DNA from: an uncultured Bacteroidales bacterium
GTDB lineage: Bacteria > Bacteroidota > Bacteroidia > Bacteroidales > Muribaculaceae
NCBI GenBank assembly: GCA_902774055.1
Contig: CACYGX010000026.1
Span: 1-36,551, forward strand
Reading direction: 5' to 3'
DNA: 36,551 nt
The translations under genes and the position numbers were made by a program. Position 1 is the stretch's first letter; every line of letters starts with the position of its first letter. The notes beneath the pieces were generated by a model that was not told the DNA's origin, did no database searches, and was given only the letters and a program-made list of their open reading frames with translations. Shown in pieces: positions 9,101-16,069 of this stretch.

Positions 9101-9424
9101 GCCACTGTCGGTTGTCAAGCGCTTGGGAGTGCCGCCATCCTTGCCGACGACGTACACGTCGAGGCTACCCTCGCGTGCCGAAGCAAAGGCGATTTGCTGC
9201 CCGTCGGGGCTCCACACGGGGTAAGCGTCATAGGCCGCATTAGACGTCAACTGATGGGCCGTCCCACCCAGTGACGATACCGTAAAGAGGTCCCCCTTGT
9301 AGGAGAACGCGATTGTCTTTCCGTCGGGCGAAATGGCGCAAAAACGCATCCACAACGGGTTCACTTGTGCCACAGCACCAATGGTCATCAACAATGCGAC
9401 AACCAATGTCAATTGTCTCTTCAT
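6188..9424 (-). CDS. Secreted tricorn-like protease (TolB/PD40 propeller plus PDZ plus S41 peptidase)
   Basis: About 1078 residues from the chosen start, which begins MKRQLTLVVALLMTIGAVAQ, a clear signal peptide. An upstream in-frame extension to 9541 is rejected because it would precede the signal peptide and the -7 box at 9460-9467. The N-terminal half contains repeated PD40 propeller motifs (SPDGKTIAF, SPDGQQIAF, SPDGKSVAF). A Lys/Glu-rich linker (EKEQKKEAEKQKND onward) follows, then a C1-like helical part, a PDZ domain (KPGCIIEKIDGHDI) and the S41 fold with the probable catalytic Ser in DDYSNGHGFPF and KLIGTPVPG downstream. Tricorn homologues degrade peptides; Bacteroidota versions are periplasmic or exported and peptidic. 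It sits alone with its own promoter. Confidence 0.95.
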   Translation of the reverse strand: MKRQLTLVVALLMTIGAVAQVNPLWMRFCAISPDGKTIAFSYKGDLFTVSSLGGTAHQLTSNAAYDAYPVWSPDGQQIAFASAREGSLDVYVVGKDGGTPKRLTTDSGNETPLCFQGNETVLFEATNMPTAKSILFADRTFPQVYQVSTSGGRAHLFSALPMQDLSINARGDVLYHDIKGYEDPFRKHHTSSITRDIWLKQGDKFTKLTSFNGEDRTPRWAPDGSSYYYLSEQDGTFNVYKNTVGGNPQQLTHHKGNPVRFLSVAGDGTLCYGYNGEIYTVREGSEPQRVNITVAADCNEKELIRQIKSSGATAISVSPGGKEVAFVMHGDVYVTSVEFKTTKQVTNTPEQERTIDFSPDGRSIVYDSERGGMWQIYQSSIKNKDEKLFTYATDLEEIQLTNTGHTSIQPSYSPDGKSVAFLEDRATLRAVDVKSKVVRTLMDGKYIYSYSDGDVWYEWSPDSRWLLSSYIGEGGWNSQDVALVNASGNGEVHNLTESGYNEGNAKWVLGGKAMIFTSDRAGYRSHGSWGTEDDIYIMFFDLDAYERFRMTKEEKVLREEAEKEQKKEAEKQKNDKPAKKKNDKKKKGASEEKPAVPALQFDLENCRDRIARLTVNSSRLGDAVLSNGGDTLYYQAAFEGGMDLWKHDLRENKTEIVLKDVGYGPMTADKDGKNLFLCTGSGIKKIDLAKGKPEPVAFEANFNYRPQDEREYIFNHIWQQVKDKFYVEDIHGVDWEGYRENYKRFLPYINNNYDFRDMLSEMLGELNGSHTGARYNPEGPSLKTAALGLFLDDTYQGNGLRVEEVIKRGPFAVKKTGVKPGCIIEKIDGHDILAGEDYNWMLDGKAGKPIRVTVLDPKTGKRSDVTVKAISKGEQTELLYKRWVDRNRALVDSLSGGQLAYVHVKEMDSESFRTVYRELLSDKNRNRKAVIVDERHNGGGWLHDDLCTLLSGKQYQSFVPHGKVVGADPFNKWTKPSCVLMCEDDYSNGHGFPFVYRELGIGKLIGTPVPGTMTAVWWETLIDRSLIFGIPQVGCRDMRGNYCENTPLLPDIEVYNTPEDYLIGHDRQLERAIEEMLK

Positions 9425-9459
9425 ATACATATTGAAAAACAGGTTTAGTATTATTTTTG

Positions 9460-9467
9460 CAAATGTA
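9460..9467 (-). promoter_or_regulatory. -7 promoter box of the tricorn-like protease
   Basis: On the minus strand TACATTTG matches TAnnTTTG. It lies about 35 nt upstream of the signal-peptide ATG at 9424 and inside the rejected N-terminal extension, which supports the chosen start. No matching -33 TTTG at the correct spacing is evident. Confidence 0.5.
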
Positions 9468-9557
9468 CATAGAATTATCAAAACTCCATGTCCACAGGTC
9501 AAAAAAGTCAAGAAACGACTCAACACCCCTCCCACCCCCATGTCATGCTCTCATGCG

Positions 9558-9747
9558 GAATTTTTGAAGTGCTACTTCAGATTTTCAGTGAATTTTTGAA
9601 GTACCACTTCAGATTTTCAGTGAATTTTTGAAGTACTACTTCAGATTTTCAGCGAATTTTTGAAGTACCACTTCAGATTTTCAGCGAATTTTTGAAGTAC
9701 TACTTCAGATTTTCAGCGAATTTTTGAAGTACCACTTCAGATTTTCA
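9558..9747. repeat. Six tandem copies of a 32-bp repeat with an internal palindrome
   Basis: Units begin at 9558, 9590, 9622, 9654, 9686 and 9718; the last is two bases short. Each contains the 15-bp inverted repeat TGAAGTnnnACTTCA flanked by A/T-rich arms (GAATTTT on one side, GATTTTCA on the other). The middle triplet alternates: units 2, 4 and 6 read TGAAGTACCACTTCA, while units 3 and 5 read TGAAGTACTACTTCA and unit 1 reads TGAAGTGCTACTTCA. This implies growth by duplication of 64-bp dimers. The sixth unit overlaps the stop codon of the AlkD-like gene (TGA at 9737-9739). There are no spacers, so it is not a CRISPR array. Confidence 0.95.
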
Positions 9748-10489
9748 TCCAATAGAGGCGTTCGTCGGGGGACATTTGCTCGATGGCGTAGCGCAGGGCG
9801 GTGCGCGGCATCTCGTGGGCATGGCGCTCGAGGAACTGGCGCAATAGGTCCATGCTGCAACGCTTGCCCACCTCACGCAACATCCAGCCCACGGCCTTGT
9901 GCATCAAGTCGTGAGGATGGTGCAGATGCCACTCGGCATAACGCAGGCACCACGAGGGGTCGCCTTGCTGGGTGGTTTTCCAGGTGCTCACCATGTTCAT
10001 GCGCTGTTTCCACAGGCAGGGACTGGCCGCCAATGTGTCCATTATCTGCTGTTTGTCGCCTAGATGGGTGGGCAATAGCAGCCAGTGCCCAAGGATTTTG
10101 GGCGCCGACAAATCGACCAAATCCCAATTGTTGGCTCGCTCGGCATGACGGAGATACATCGTCACGATTTCATCGCGCCCTGCGATAGCCGTCTCATCGT
10201 TTTCAAGCCGCTTTTTCGCCAATCGGCTGAATTTCTCGACCATAATGAGCAGTCCGCACAAGCGCACCTCGTGCCACGGCGACATGAGTAACTCTGGAAC
10301 CTCGTCAAGCGGAGTATCGCCGACCGTGAGTTTTACAATCTGGCGCGTTTGGGGCACCTTCAGCCCCAAGAACTCATCGCCCTCGCCGTACTGGCCCGCT
10401 CCCGTCTTGAAGAAGCGCATCAACACCTGCCGCTGTTTCTCGTCCTGCAGCGACTCCATATACCCAATAATTTCCTTTGCCGTCATCAT
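9737..10489 (-). CDS. DNA alkylation repair protein, AlkD-like HEAT-repeat glycosylase
   Basis: A 250-residue all-helical protein of the AlkC/AlkD family, which removes bulky or positively charged alkylated bases such as 7-methylguanine by an unusual HEAT-repeat mechanism without base flipping. Diagnostic segments are GLKVPQTRQIVK at about residues 43-54, EVRLCGLLIMVEKF, and NNWDLVDLSAPKILGHW, whose Asp corresponds to the catalytic Asp of AlkD. Length is normal. Two adjacent ATGs (10489 and 10486) are possible starts. A -7 box (TAACTTTG, 10494-10501) lies almost on top of them, so the transcript could be nearly leaderless. The last codons and stop lie in the final copy of the 32-bp repeat array. 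Confidence 0.92.
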   Translation of the reverse strand: MMTAKEIIGYMESLQDEKQRQVLMRFFKTGAGQYGEGDEFLGLKVPQTRQIVKLTVGDTPLDEVPELLMSPWHEVRLCGLLIMVEKFSRLAKKRLENDETAIAGRDEIVTMYLRHAERANNWDLVDLSAPKILGHWLLLPTHLGDKQQIMDTLAASPCLWKQRMNMVSTWKTTQQGDPSWCLRYAEWHLHHPHDLMHKAVGWMLREVGKRCSMDLLRQFLERHAHEMPRTALRYAIEQMSPDERLYWMKI

Positions 10490-10579
10490 ATCGCAAAGTT
10501 ACACCATAATTCCTCACCAACTCACAAATCATGAAAATTAATGATGAATGGCCGTTGAAAATGCTGGAATGCGGTGGAT

Positions 10580-10598
10580 GCCTCGCCTTGGCGTGGCC
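10580..10598. repeat. REP-like imperfect palindrome, copy 1
   Basis: GCCTCGCCTTGGCGTGGCC is an imperfect palindrome (GGCC-C/T-CGCC mirrored around a TT centre). It is the reverse complement of copies 2 (10668-10688) and 3 (16746-16766). All three copies are intergenic. Confidence 0.8.
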
Positions 10599-10667
10599 GA
10601 TATAGGCCTGCAAATAGCCATACCGGCATGGTCTAAAATCTGGTGCCAGTGGATGTCCTGCGGGAGC

Positions 10668-10688
10668 GGCCACGCCAAGGCGAGGCCC
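10668..10688. repeat. REP-like imperfect palindrome, copy 2
   Basis: GGCCACGCCAAGGCGAGGCC is present in inverted orientation to copy 1, so the pair could fold into a large stem, and it is identical to the copy at 16746-16766. Repetition across distant intergenic sites suggests a dispersed palindromic element. Confidence 0.85.
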
Positions 10689-10832
10689 TACAGCAAAATG
10701 TGCGTGGATTGTATTGTTGATTAGCGGATTACAATGAGTTTAGGGACACTTGCCGCTGATGCGCTTGCGAACATAAAGACAATATAATGCCATTTTTGGT
10801 AGTATTTTGCTTGCTGGGTTCAAAATTAATTG

Positions 10833-10840
10833 TACTTTTG
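10833..10840 (+). promoter_or_regulatory. -7 promoter box of glmS
   Basis: TACTTTTG matches TAnnTTTG and lies 65 nt before the glmS ATG. A weak -33 (CTTG, 10810-10813) stands 19 nt upstream and a better TTTG (10806-10809) stands 23 nt upstream. The leader shows no glmS ribozyme, as expected outside Firmicutes. Confidence 0.55.
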
Positions 10841-10904
10841 TAAAGCAATTGCGGAAATTTTCTGTCATTTGCTCATTTTTCAATTAACTATCAATTAATC
10901 ATTC

Positions 10905-12752
10905 ATGTGTGGAATTGTAGGATATATAGGCAAAAATGAAGCCTATCCGATTTTAATCAAAGGACTGAAAAGACTGGAATACCGCGGCTATGATAGCGCG
11001 GGAGTAGCACTCATTAACAACGATGGCGGCCTGAACGTTTATAAAGCCAAAGGCAAGGTGGCCGACCTGGAATCCTATTGTGAAGACAAGGACAAGACAG
11101 GATGCGCCGGCATTGCCCACACCCGTTGGGCCACACACGGCGAACCCAACAGCGCCAATGCCCATCCCCACTACTCGGCATCGGGCAGGCTGGCCCTCAT
11201 CCACAACGGCATCATTGAGAACTACATGACGCTGAAGGAGAACCTGGTGGAACGCGGCATTGCCTTCAAAAGCGTGACGGACACCGAGGTGCTGGTTCAA
11301 CTTATCGAGCACATCATGCTCAGCAACAATATTGAACTGCTCGAGGCCGTGCAAGTGGCACTGCACCAGGTCATTGGAGCCTATGCCATCGCCATCCTCG
11401 ACCGCAACCACCCTGACACCATCGTGTGTGCCCGCCAGAGTTCGCCACTGGTAGTGGGACTGGGTAAACAAGGAGAATACTACCTTGGGTCTGACGCTAG
11501 CCCCATTGCCGAATATACCGACCGCGTGATTTACCTCAACGACGGCGACATCGCCGTGATGCGCTTGGGCGAGGAGTTGAAGGTCGTCAACATGGACAAC
11601 GAGACCCAGCACCCCAAGGTAAAACAGATTGACATCACCCTCGGGCAACTCGAGAAGGGCGGTTACCCCTACTTCATGATCAAGGAAATCTTTGAGCAAC
11701 CGACATGCATGCGCGACTGTATGCGCGGACGCATCAATGTGGATGCCGACCGCATCACCCTGTCGGCAGTCATCGACTACCGCGAACGACTGATTACGGC
11801 ACGTCGCATCATCATTGTTGCCTGCGGAACCAGCTGGCATGCCGGCCTCATCGGGAAACAGCTCATCGAGAGCATGTGCCGCATCCCCGTCGAGGTGGAA
11901 TATGCCTCAGAATTTCGCTACCGCGACCCTGTCATCATGCCCGATGACGTCGTTATCGCCATCTCACAGAGCGGCGAAACCGCCGACACACTGGCAGCCA
12001 TCGAACTGGCGCGCCAAGCTGGCGCATTTGTATTTGGCGTGTGCAACGCCATCGGCGCCTCCATTCCTCGCCAGACACAGACGGGCGTTTACATCCATGT
12101 GGGGCCTGAAATCGGTGTCGCCTCGACCAAGGCATTCACCGGCCAAGTCACCGTGTTGTCGATGCTCGCCCTGAGTATCGCACGTGAGAAACAGACCATC
12201 GACAACGAAACCTACAAGCGCATGGTTGCCGAACTCACCCGCATTCCCGACAAGATGGAGCAGGCCCTCCAGACCAATGAGCAAATCGAGCGCCTGGCAC
12301 CCATCTTCACCTACGCCAAGAACTGCCTGTACCTGGGACGAGGATATAACTACCCCGTAGCCCTTGAAGGAGCATTAAAACTTAAGGAAATCAGTTACAT
12401 TCATGCCGAGGGGTATCCTGCCGCCGAGATGAAACACGGTCCCATCGCTCTCATCGACTCAGAGATGCCCGTGTTTGTCATAGCCACTCGAGATAAACTA
12501 TATGAGAAGATTATTTCCAACATCCAGGAGGTGCGTGCCCGTGGAGGTCGAGTGACGGCACTGGTGACGCAAGGAGACACGCAGATACAGCAATTTGCCG
12601 ATCATGTCATCGAACTGCCCGACACGATAGAATGCTTCCAGCCACTCATCGCCAGCATTCCGCTGCAACTGTTGGCCTACCACATCGCCGTGTGCAAGGG
12701 CAAGGACGTTGACCGTCCGCGCAATCTGGCCAAGAGTGTTACGGTAGAGTAA
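10905..12752 (+). CDS. glmS: Glutamine-fructose-6-phosphate aminotransferase (isomerizing)
   Basis: A 615-residue protein with full-length GlmS architecture. It makes glucosamine-6-phosphate from fructose-6-phosphate and glutamine, the first step toward UDP-GlcNAc for peptidoglycan and lipid A. The N-terminal glutaminase uses Cys2 exposed after Met removal (MCGIVGYIG), with EYRGYDSAG and HTRWATHG motifs. Two SIS sugar-isomerase domains follow (ACGTSWHAGLIGK and ISQSGETADT in the first; LGRGYNYPVALEGALKLKEISY in the second). The C-terminus NLAKSVTVE carries the conserved catalytic Lys. It is a single gene with its own promoter; the other cell-wall genes murA and murB are a few kb away. Confidence 0.98.
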   Translation: MCGIVGYIGKNEAYPILIKGLKRLEYRGYDSAGVALINNDGGLNVYKAKGKVADLESYCEDKDKTGCAGIAHTRWATHGEPNSANAHPHYSASGRLALIHNGIIENYMTLKENLVERGIAFKSVTDTEVLVQLIEHIMLSNNIELLEAVQVALHQVIGAYAIAILDRNHPDTIVCARQSSPLVVGLGKQGEYYLGSDASPIAEYTDRVIYLNDGDIAVMRLGEELKVVNMDNETQHPKVKQIDITLGQLEKGGYPYFMIKEIFEQPTCMRDCMRGRINVDADRITLSAVIDYRERLITARRIIIVACGTSWHAGLIGKQLIESMCRIPVEVEYASEFRYRDPVIMPDDVVIAISQSGETADTLAAIELARQAGAFVFGVCNAIGASIPRQTQTGVYIHVGPEIGVASTKAFTGQVTVLSMLALSIAREKQTIDNETYKRMVAELTRIPDKMEQALQTNEQIERLAPIFTYAKNCLYLGRGYNYPVALEGALKLKEISYIHAEGYPAAEMKHGPIALIDSEMPVFVIATRDKLYEKIISNIQEVRARGGRVTALVTQGDTQIQQFADHVIELPDTIECFQPLIASIPLQLLAYHIAVCKGKDVDRPRNLAKSVTVE

Positions 12753-12788
12753 TGACAAGGAAAAATGATGGTAAAAAACAAAAAACTG

Positions 12789-12819
12789 TTTTGTTATCCG
12801 CTCGACTTGAACTACCTTT
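12789..12819 (+). promoter_or_regulatory. Consensus promoter of the uracil permease gene
   Basis: TTTG (12789-12792), a 19-nt spacer and TACCTTTG (12812-12819) match the Bacteroidota consensus exactly. The ATG at 12854 follows after 34 nt. Confidence 0.75.
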
Positions 12820-12853
12820 GTAACGGTAAAAGTTAATCACGAGACGCTCAATC

Positions 12854-14062
12854 ATGAGTAAAACAATGGAAACCAACCATCTAACCGTTGCACGAAAAAC
12901 GATTGTAGGCATTCAGTTCCTTTTCGTTGCCTTTGGCTCTACCGTTCTCGTCCCCTTGCTTGTGGGACTTGACCCCGCCACCGCACTATTCACCGCCGGC
13001 ATCGGCACTTTTATTTTTCACATGGTCACCAAAGGAAAGGTGCCCATTTTTTTAGGCTCTAGTTTTGCTTTTATCGCCCCCATCATCTCGGCGTCCAAGC
13101 AGTGGGGCATGCCAGGCACGCTGGCGGGCATGATGGGCGTTGCGCTGGTCTATTTTGTCATGTCGGCGCTCATCAAGTGGCAGGGACGCCGCCTGCTGGA
13201 GCGATTGTTTCCGCCTGTCGTCATTGGCCCCGTCATCATCTGCATCGGCTTGTCGCTGGCCCCTGCTGCCGTCAACATGGCACAAGAGAACTGGTTGCTG
13301 GCCTTTATCTCGCTCTTGACCGCCATTCTGGTTCTCGTGCTTGGACGCGGTCTCCTCAAGCTGGTGCCTGTGGTGTGTGGCATCATCGTGGGCTATATAG
13401 TTGCTTGGTTCATGGGGCTTGTCGATGTGTCGGCCGTGGCCGATGCGCCATGGTTTGCACTGCCGCCGAGCATCACCCATTTCCAATTGCCACAATTTGC
13501 TTGGGAACCATTCCTGTTCATGATACCTGTTGCCATCGCGCCCGTCATCGAGCACATTGGTGACGTGTTTGTAGTGAGTGCCGTGGCCGACAAAGACTTC
13601 GTCAAGGATCCCGGCCTGCACCGCACGATGCTGGGCGACGGCTTGGCATGCGTGACGGCGGCCCTGTTCGGCGGTCCTCCCGTGACCACCTACAGCGAGG
13701 TGACCGGCGCCATGCAGATCACTCGCATCACCGCCCCATCGGTCATCCGCATTGCCGCTGGCACCGCCATCGTGATTTCGGTCATCGGCAAACTCAGTGC
13801 CGTGCTGCAGAGCATTCCAGGCGCTGTGCTGGGCGGCATCATGATGCTGCTGTTCGGCTCGATTGCCTCGGTGGGTATCCAGAACCTAGTAAACCACAAG
13901 GTGGACTTGAACCAGACGCGTAACATCATCATCGTGAGCGTGGTGTTGACCCTTGGCATCGGTGGCGCCATCCTACCGATGGGCTCGTTCTCGCTGAGTG
14001 GCATAGGCCTCTCGGCCCTTGCGGGCGTGATCCTTAACCTGGTGATACCTAGACATAAATAA
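12854..14062 (+). CDS. uraA: Uracil/nucleobase permease, NCS2 (UraA/PyrP) family
   Basis: A 402-residue inner-membrane symporter with about 12-14 hydrophobic helices. Family motifs are VPIFLGSSFAFIAPI near residues 58-72 (the QF/SSFAF half-helix), IEHIGDVFVVSAVA, which carries the substrate-binding Glu equivalent to UraA Glu241, and PPVTTYSEVTGAMQITR, which carries the second Glu. The latter reads TTYSE rather than the usual TTYGE. Known members import uracil with protons for salvage. Uracil is the most likely substrate; xanthine is less likely because the sequence lacks features I associate with that subgroup. Single gene under a consensus promoter. Confidence 0.93.
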   Translation: MSKTMETNHLTVARKTIVGIQFLFVAFGSTVLVPLLVGLDPATALFTAGIGTFIFHMVTKGKVPIFLGSSFAFIAPIISASKQWGMPGTLAGMMGVALVYFVMSALIKWQGRRLLERLFPPVVIGPVIICIGLSLAPAAVNMAQENWLLAFISLLTAILVLVLGRGLLKLVPVVCGIIVGYIVAWFMGLVDVSAVADAPWFALPPSITHFQLPQFAWEPFLFMIPVAIAPVIEHIGDVFVVSAVADKDFVKDPGLHRTMLGDGLACVTAALFGGPPVTTYSEVTGAMQITRITAPSVIRIAAGTAIVISVIGKLSAVLQSIPGAVLGGIMMLLFGSIASVGIQNLVNHKVDLNQTRNIIIVSVVLTLGIGGAILPMGSFSLSGIGLSALAGVILNLVIPRHK

Positions 14063-14095
14063 TCCATATCATCGGTTGGAATCAAAGAAAAATAC

Positions 14096-14103
14096 TATAT
14101 TTG
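14096..14103 (+). promoter_or_regulatory. -7 promoter box of the DUF4298-nitroreductase unit
   Basis: TATATTTG matches TAnnTTTG and lies 22 nt before the ATG at 14126. A GTTG about 18 nt upstream could serve as the -33 element. Confidence 0.5.
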
Positions 14104-14125
14104 CCAATCGAAATAGCCTTTGATT

Positions 14126-14416
14126 ATGAGTGACGACAAAAAACAGATTGCCCGCATACGGCAGATGGAGCGACGGCTTAACCGTGCAACGGCAGCCGTG
14201 AAGCGGCTTACCACAGCGCTTGAAAAATGGGATTCCACTGAGGCCGATATTCAAGCGCTGGATGAATACTACGGCAGCGACCTGTGGCGGCAAGACTTTG
14301 CCGATGACGAGGCGGGCCTATTGCCCGCCGACCTGAAGCGAGGCGTCCTCAGCGAGGACGGCATCTGGAACCTGCTCACCGATGTCCGCGAACTTAACAA
14401 ACGCCTGAAAAAATAA
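14126..14416 (+). CDS. Small DUF4298-family protein
   Basis: A 96-residue highly charged helical protein beginning MSDDKKQIARIRQMERRLNRA. It contains the YYGSDLWRQDFADDEAGLLPADLKRGVLSED region characteristic of DUF4298, with a coiled-coil-like N-terminal half and the conserved LPxxLKRGVLSEDxI segment. An in-frame TTG 6 nt upstream is rejected in favour of the ATG. The next gene starts 4 nt after its stop, so the two are cotranscribed. No biochemical function is known to me for the family. Confidence 0.9.
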   Translation: MSDDKKQIARIRQMERRLNRATAAVKRLTTALEKWDSTEADIQALDEYYGSDLWRQDFADDEAGLLPADLKRGVLSEDGIWNLLTDVRELNKRLKK

Positions 14417-14420
14417 CGTC

Positions 14421-15107
14421 ATGACACTACAAGAAGCCATCGAAGCCCGACATAGCGTTAGGGCATACAAGAACCAACCGCTAGCCAAAACCCACGTAGA
14501 GGCGCTGCAAGAAAAAATTGATGAGGTGAACCGTGAAGGGGGCTTGCACATCCAGTTGATACTTAACGAGCCGAAGGCCTTCCTGGGCCCGTTTGCCAGA
14601 TATGGCAAATTCAGTGGCGTTACCAACTACCTGGTCATGGCGGGCGTTAAGGCCGATGATCTTGACGACCGCATCGGCTACTATGGCGAGCAAGTGGTGT
14701 TGTTTGCCCAAACCATAGGGCTGAACACCTGCTGGGTGGGGCTCAGCTATACAAAAATCCCAGGAACCTATGTCCTCAACGAGGGCGAAGTTATCCAGGC
14801 CTATATCTCCATTGGCTACGGCGCGACCCAGGGCGTGTCACACAAGATCAAACGCATCGACCAGGTGAGCAACGTCAGCGACACGACACCCGACTGGTTC
14901 CGTCGCGGCGTAGAAGCCGCCCTGCTGGCCCCGACAGCCGTTAACCAGCAGAAGTTCTCGTTTGAGTATATTGGGAATGTCGATGGCCGCCCACAAGTGC
15001 GCGCCAAGAAAGGTTTCTCGTTGATTGGTTACACCCACATGGACCTGGGCATCGCCAAATACCACTTTGAGATCGGCGCTGGGAAAGAAAACTTCCAGTG
15101 GGCGTGA
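14421..15107 (+). CDS. Nitroreductase-family flavoprotein (TM1586-type)
   Basis: A 228-residue FMN-binding nitroreductase-fold protein. The N-terminal MTLQEAIEARHSVRAYKNQPL carries the usual R-x-S-x-R flavin phosphate contact. GEQVVLFAQTIGLNTCWVGL is the dimer/flavin helix, and a degenerate second nitroreductase-like half follows (RGVEAALLAPTAVNQQKFSF). This internal duplication matches the 'putative TM nitroreductase' group typified by Thermotoga TM1586. The probable activity is NAD(P)H-dependent reduction of nitro or quinone compounds; the physiological substrate is unknown. It is second in a two-gene unit and converges on the anti-sigma-like gene. Confidence 0.9.
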   Translation: MTLQEAIEARHSVRAYKNQPLAKTHVEALQEKIDEVNREGGLHIQLILNEPKAFLGPFARYGKFSGVTNYLVMAGVKADDLDDRIGYYGEQVVLFAQTIGLNTCWVGLSYTKIPGTYVLNEGEVIQAYISIGYGATQGVSHKIKRIDQVSNVSDTTPDWFRRGVEAALLAPTAVNQQKFSFEYIGNVDGRPQVRAKKGFSLIGYTHMDLGIAKYHFEIGAGKENFQWA

Positions 15108-15114
15108 TGCTTGA

Positions 15115-15131
15115 TGCGCGCTGCGCGCGCA
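15115..15131. terminator. GC-rich hairpin between convergent genes
   Basis: TGCGCGC TGC GCGCGCA is a perfect 7-bp stem with a 3-nt loop, placed 8 nt after the nitroreductase stop and 46 nt from the convergent gene's stop. It lacks a T run, so it may be a stability element or part of a dispersed repeat rather than a classical terminator. Confidence 0.5.
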
Positions 15132-15159
15132 GATTAGAGATTAGGGATTAGAGATTAGG
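15132..15159. repeat. Two direct copies of a 14-bp repeat
   Basis: GATTAGAGATTAGG occurs twice head to tail (15132-15145 and 15146-15159), itself built from GATTAG submotifs, immediately after the GC-rich hairpin. Non-coding. Confidence 0.8.
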
Positions 15160-15176
15160 GAGGTCCGTTGTGATGG

Positions 15177-15593
15177 TTACTGGCTTGGGAGTTGATGCTG
15201 GAGTGATTGGCGCATGGTCATGAGTTCGTTGATATTCCCGATGAATGAGGTGATACCAATAGTCAACAGCAACGAAATGGCAGTGATGGTGACCATTCGG
15301 GAATTGCCGCAGAGCCATTCCAGCAAAAAGAGATTGTGGGTGTCGAAATTGAATACAGGAACGTTGGTGGGCGACAAGAGGAGATAAGCGATGGTCCCAC
15401 TGCCAACAATAAGTCCCACAACTAACGCGGCGACCACAGCCATCCTATAGCGGCGGATTATGGCTTCCTGATGCTGCTTGATGAATTCCACAGCGTCCAA
15501 ACGCTTGGAGAGTGACTCCATAAAGGCATCACTGTCGTCGAAATGTGGTCGATGAGCGAGGAAGAGTTCCTCAAGGGCTTTATCTTTGTTCAT
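15177..15593 (-). CDS. Membrane protein, putative anti-sigma factor
   Basis: A 138-residue protein with a soluble charged N-terminus of about 47 residues (EELFLAHRPHFDDSDAFMESLSKRLDAVEF) and two transmembrane helices at about residues 50-74 and 98-118, ending in the cytoplasm. It overlaps the upstream ECF sigma gene by 4 nt, the usual arrangement for a membrane anti-sigma factor. No zinc-binding ZAS motif (HxxxCxxC) is present, so the function is inferred from position and topology. The N-terminal pattern resembles short Bacteroidota proteins that follow ECF sigma factors. Confidence 0.8.
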   Translation of the reverse strand: MNKDKALEELFLAHRPHFDDSDAFMESLSKRLDAVEFIKQHQEAIIRRYRMAVVAALVVGLIVGSGTIAYLLLSPTNVPVFNFDTHNLFLLEWLCGNSRMVTITAISLLLTIGITSFIGNINELMTMRQSLQHQLPSQ

Positions 15594-16066
15594 AACTGTA
15601 GTCTTGCTTTAAGTTTGTCACGGCCCCGTGAGAGTTGTTGTTTCACAGCGGCCTCTGAGTTATCGGTAATTGCAGCTATCTCCTTGATGCTGTAGCCATT
15701 GAAATAGAAGAGCGTGATAGCAGAGCGTTCCTTGGGCGAGAGGGTGCGCAGGGCCAGATAGAGGTCTTGATGTTCATAGGAGGTATCGGTGGCCGTGCTG
15801 CTGATGAGCGTCCGCGCCTCGTCCAGAGTTTCCATCGTCCGGCACCCCGCCTTGTGATTGAGGAAGGTGTTATGGGCAATCTTGAAGAGCCACGAGCGGA
15901 ATTTGCCTTTGTCTCGATAACCCGCCAACGACAGATAGGCTTTGACCAGGGTGTCCTGGGCAAGGTCGTCGGCATCATCCTTGTTGCCACAGCACAGGGC
16001 AAGCAAGAAACCTCGCAGGGCTTCTTGCTCGTGCTCCACATGTGCTATGAAGACTTCGCGTGTCAC
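15590..16066 (-). CDS. ECF-type RNA polymerase sigma factor
   Basis: A 158-residue sigma-70 family protein with only regions 2 and 4. Region 2 is at about residues 25-75 (KDDADDLAQDTLVKAYLSL, then KGKFRSWLFKIAHN). Region 4 is at about 107-155 (LSPKERSAITLFYFNGYSIKEIAAITDNSEAAVKQQLSRGRDKL), with its -35-binding helix-turn-helix. It directs RNA polymerase to an unknown regulon, presumably in response to an envelope signal relayed by the overlapping downstream membrane protein. The upstream DUF6249 gene ends 3 nt before its start, so the three form an operon. Confidence 0.95.
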   Translation of the reverse strand: MTREVFIAHVEHEQEALRGFLLALCCGNKDDADDLAQDTLVKAYLSLAGYRDKGKFRSWLFKIAHNTFLNHKAGCRTMETLDEARTLISSTATDTSYEHQDLYLALRTLSPKERSAITLFYFNGYSIKEIAAITDNSEAAVKQQLSRGRDKLKARLQL

Positions 16067-16069
16067 TGA

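Larger units (their letters stand above)
10490..10904. other. 415-bp intergenic region with paired REP-like palindromes and the glmS promoter
   Basis: This divergent region between the AlkD-like gene and glmS contains the -7 box of each, at its two ends. Its middle holds two inverted copies of a 20-bp REP-like sequence (10580-10598 and 10668-10688), about 70 bp apart. I see no convincing small gene or RNA gene. Confidence 0.6.

Noticed and set aside
8438-9274. 278-codon plus-strand frame inside the tricorn-like protease gene
   Set aside because: It is a shadow of the propeller-repeat region; no promoter or family feature.
9425-9541. N-terminal extension of the tricorn-like protease
   Set aside because: It would place 39 residues before a standard signal peptide and overlaps the -7 promoter box.
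9558-9747. Possible CRISPR array
   Set aside because: The 32-bp units are directly head to tail with no unique spacers, and no cas genes are present.
10905-10960. Possible glmS ribozyme or riboswitch upstream of glmS
   Set aside because: The 65-nt leader is too short and A+T-rich and shows none of the ribozyme's conserved structure; the element is not expected in Bacteroidota.
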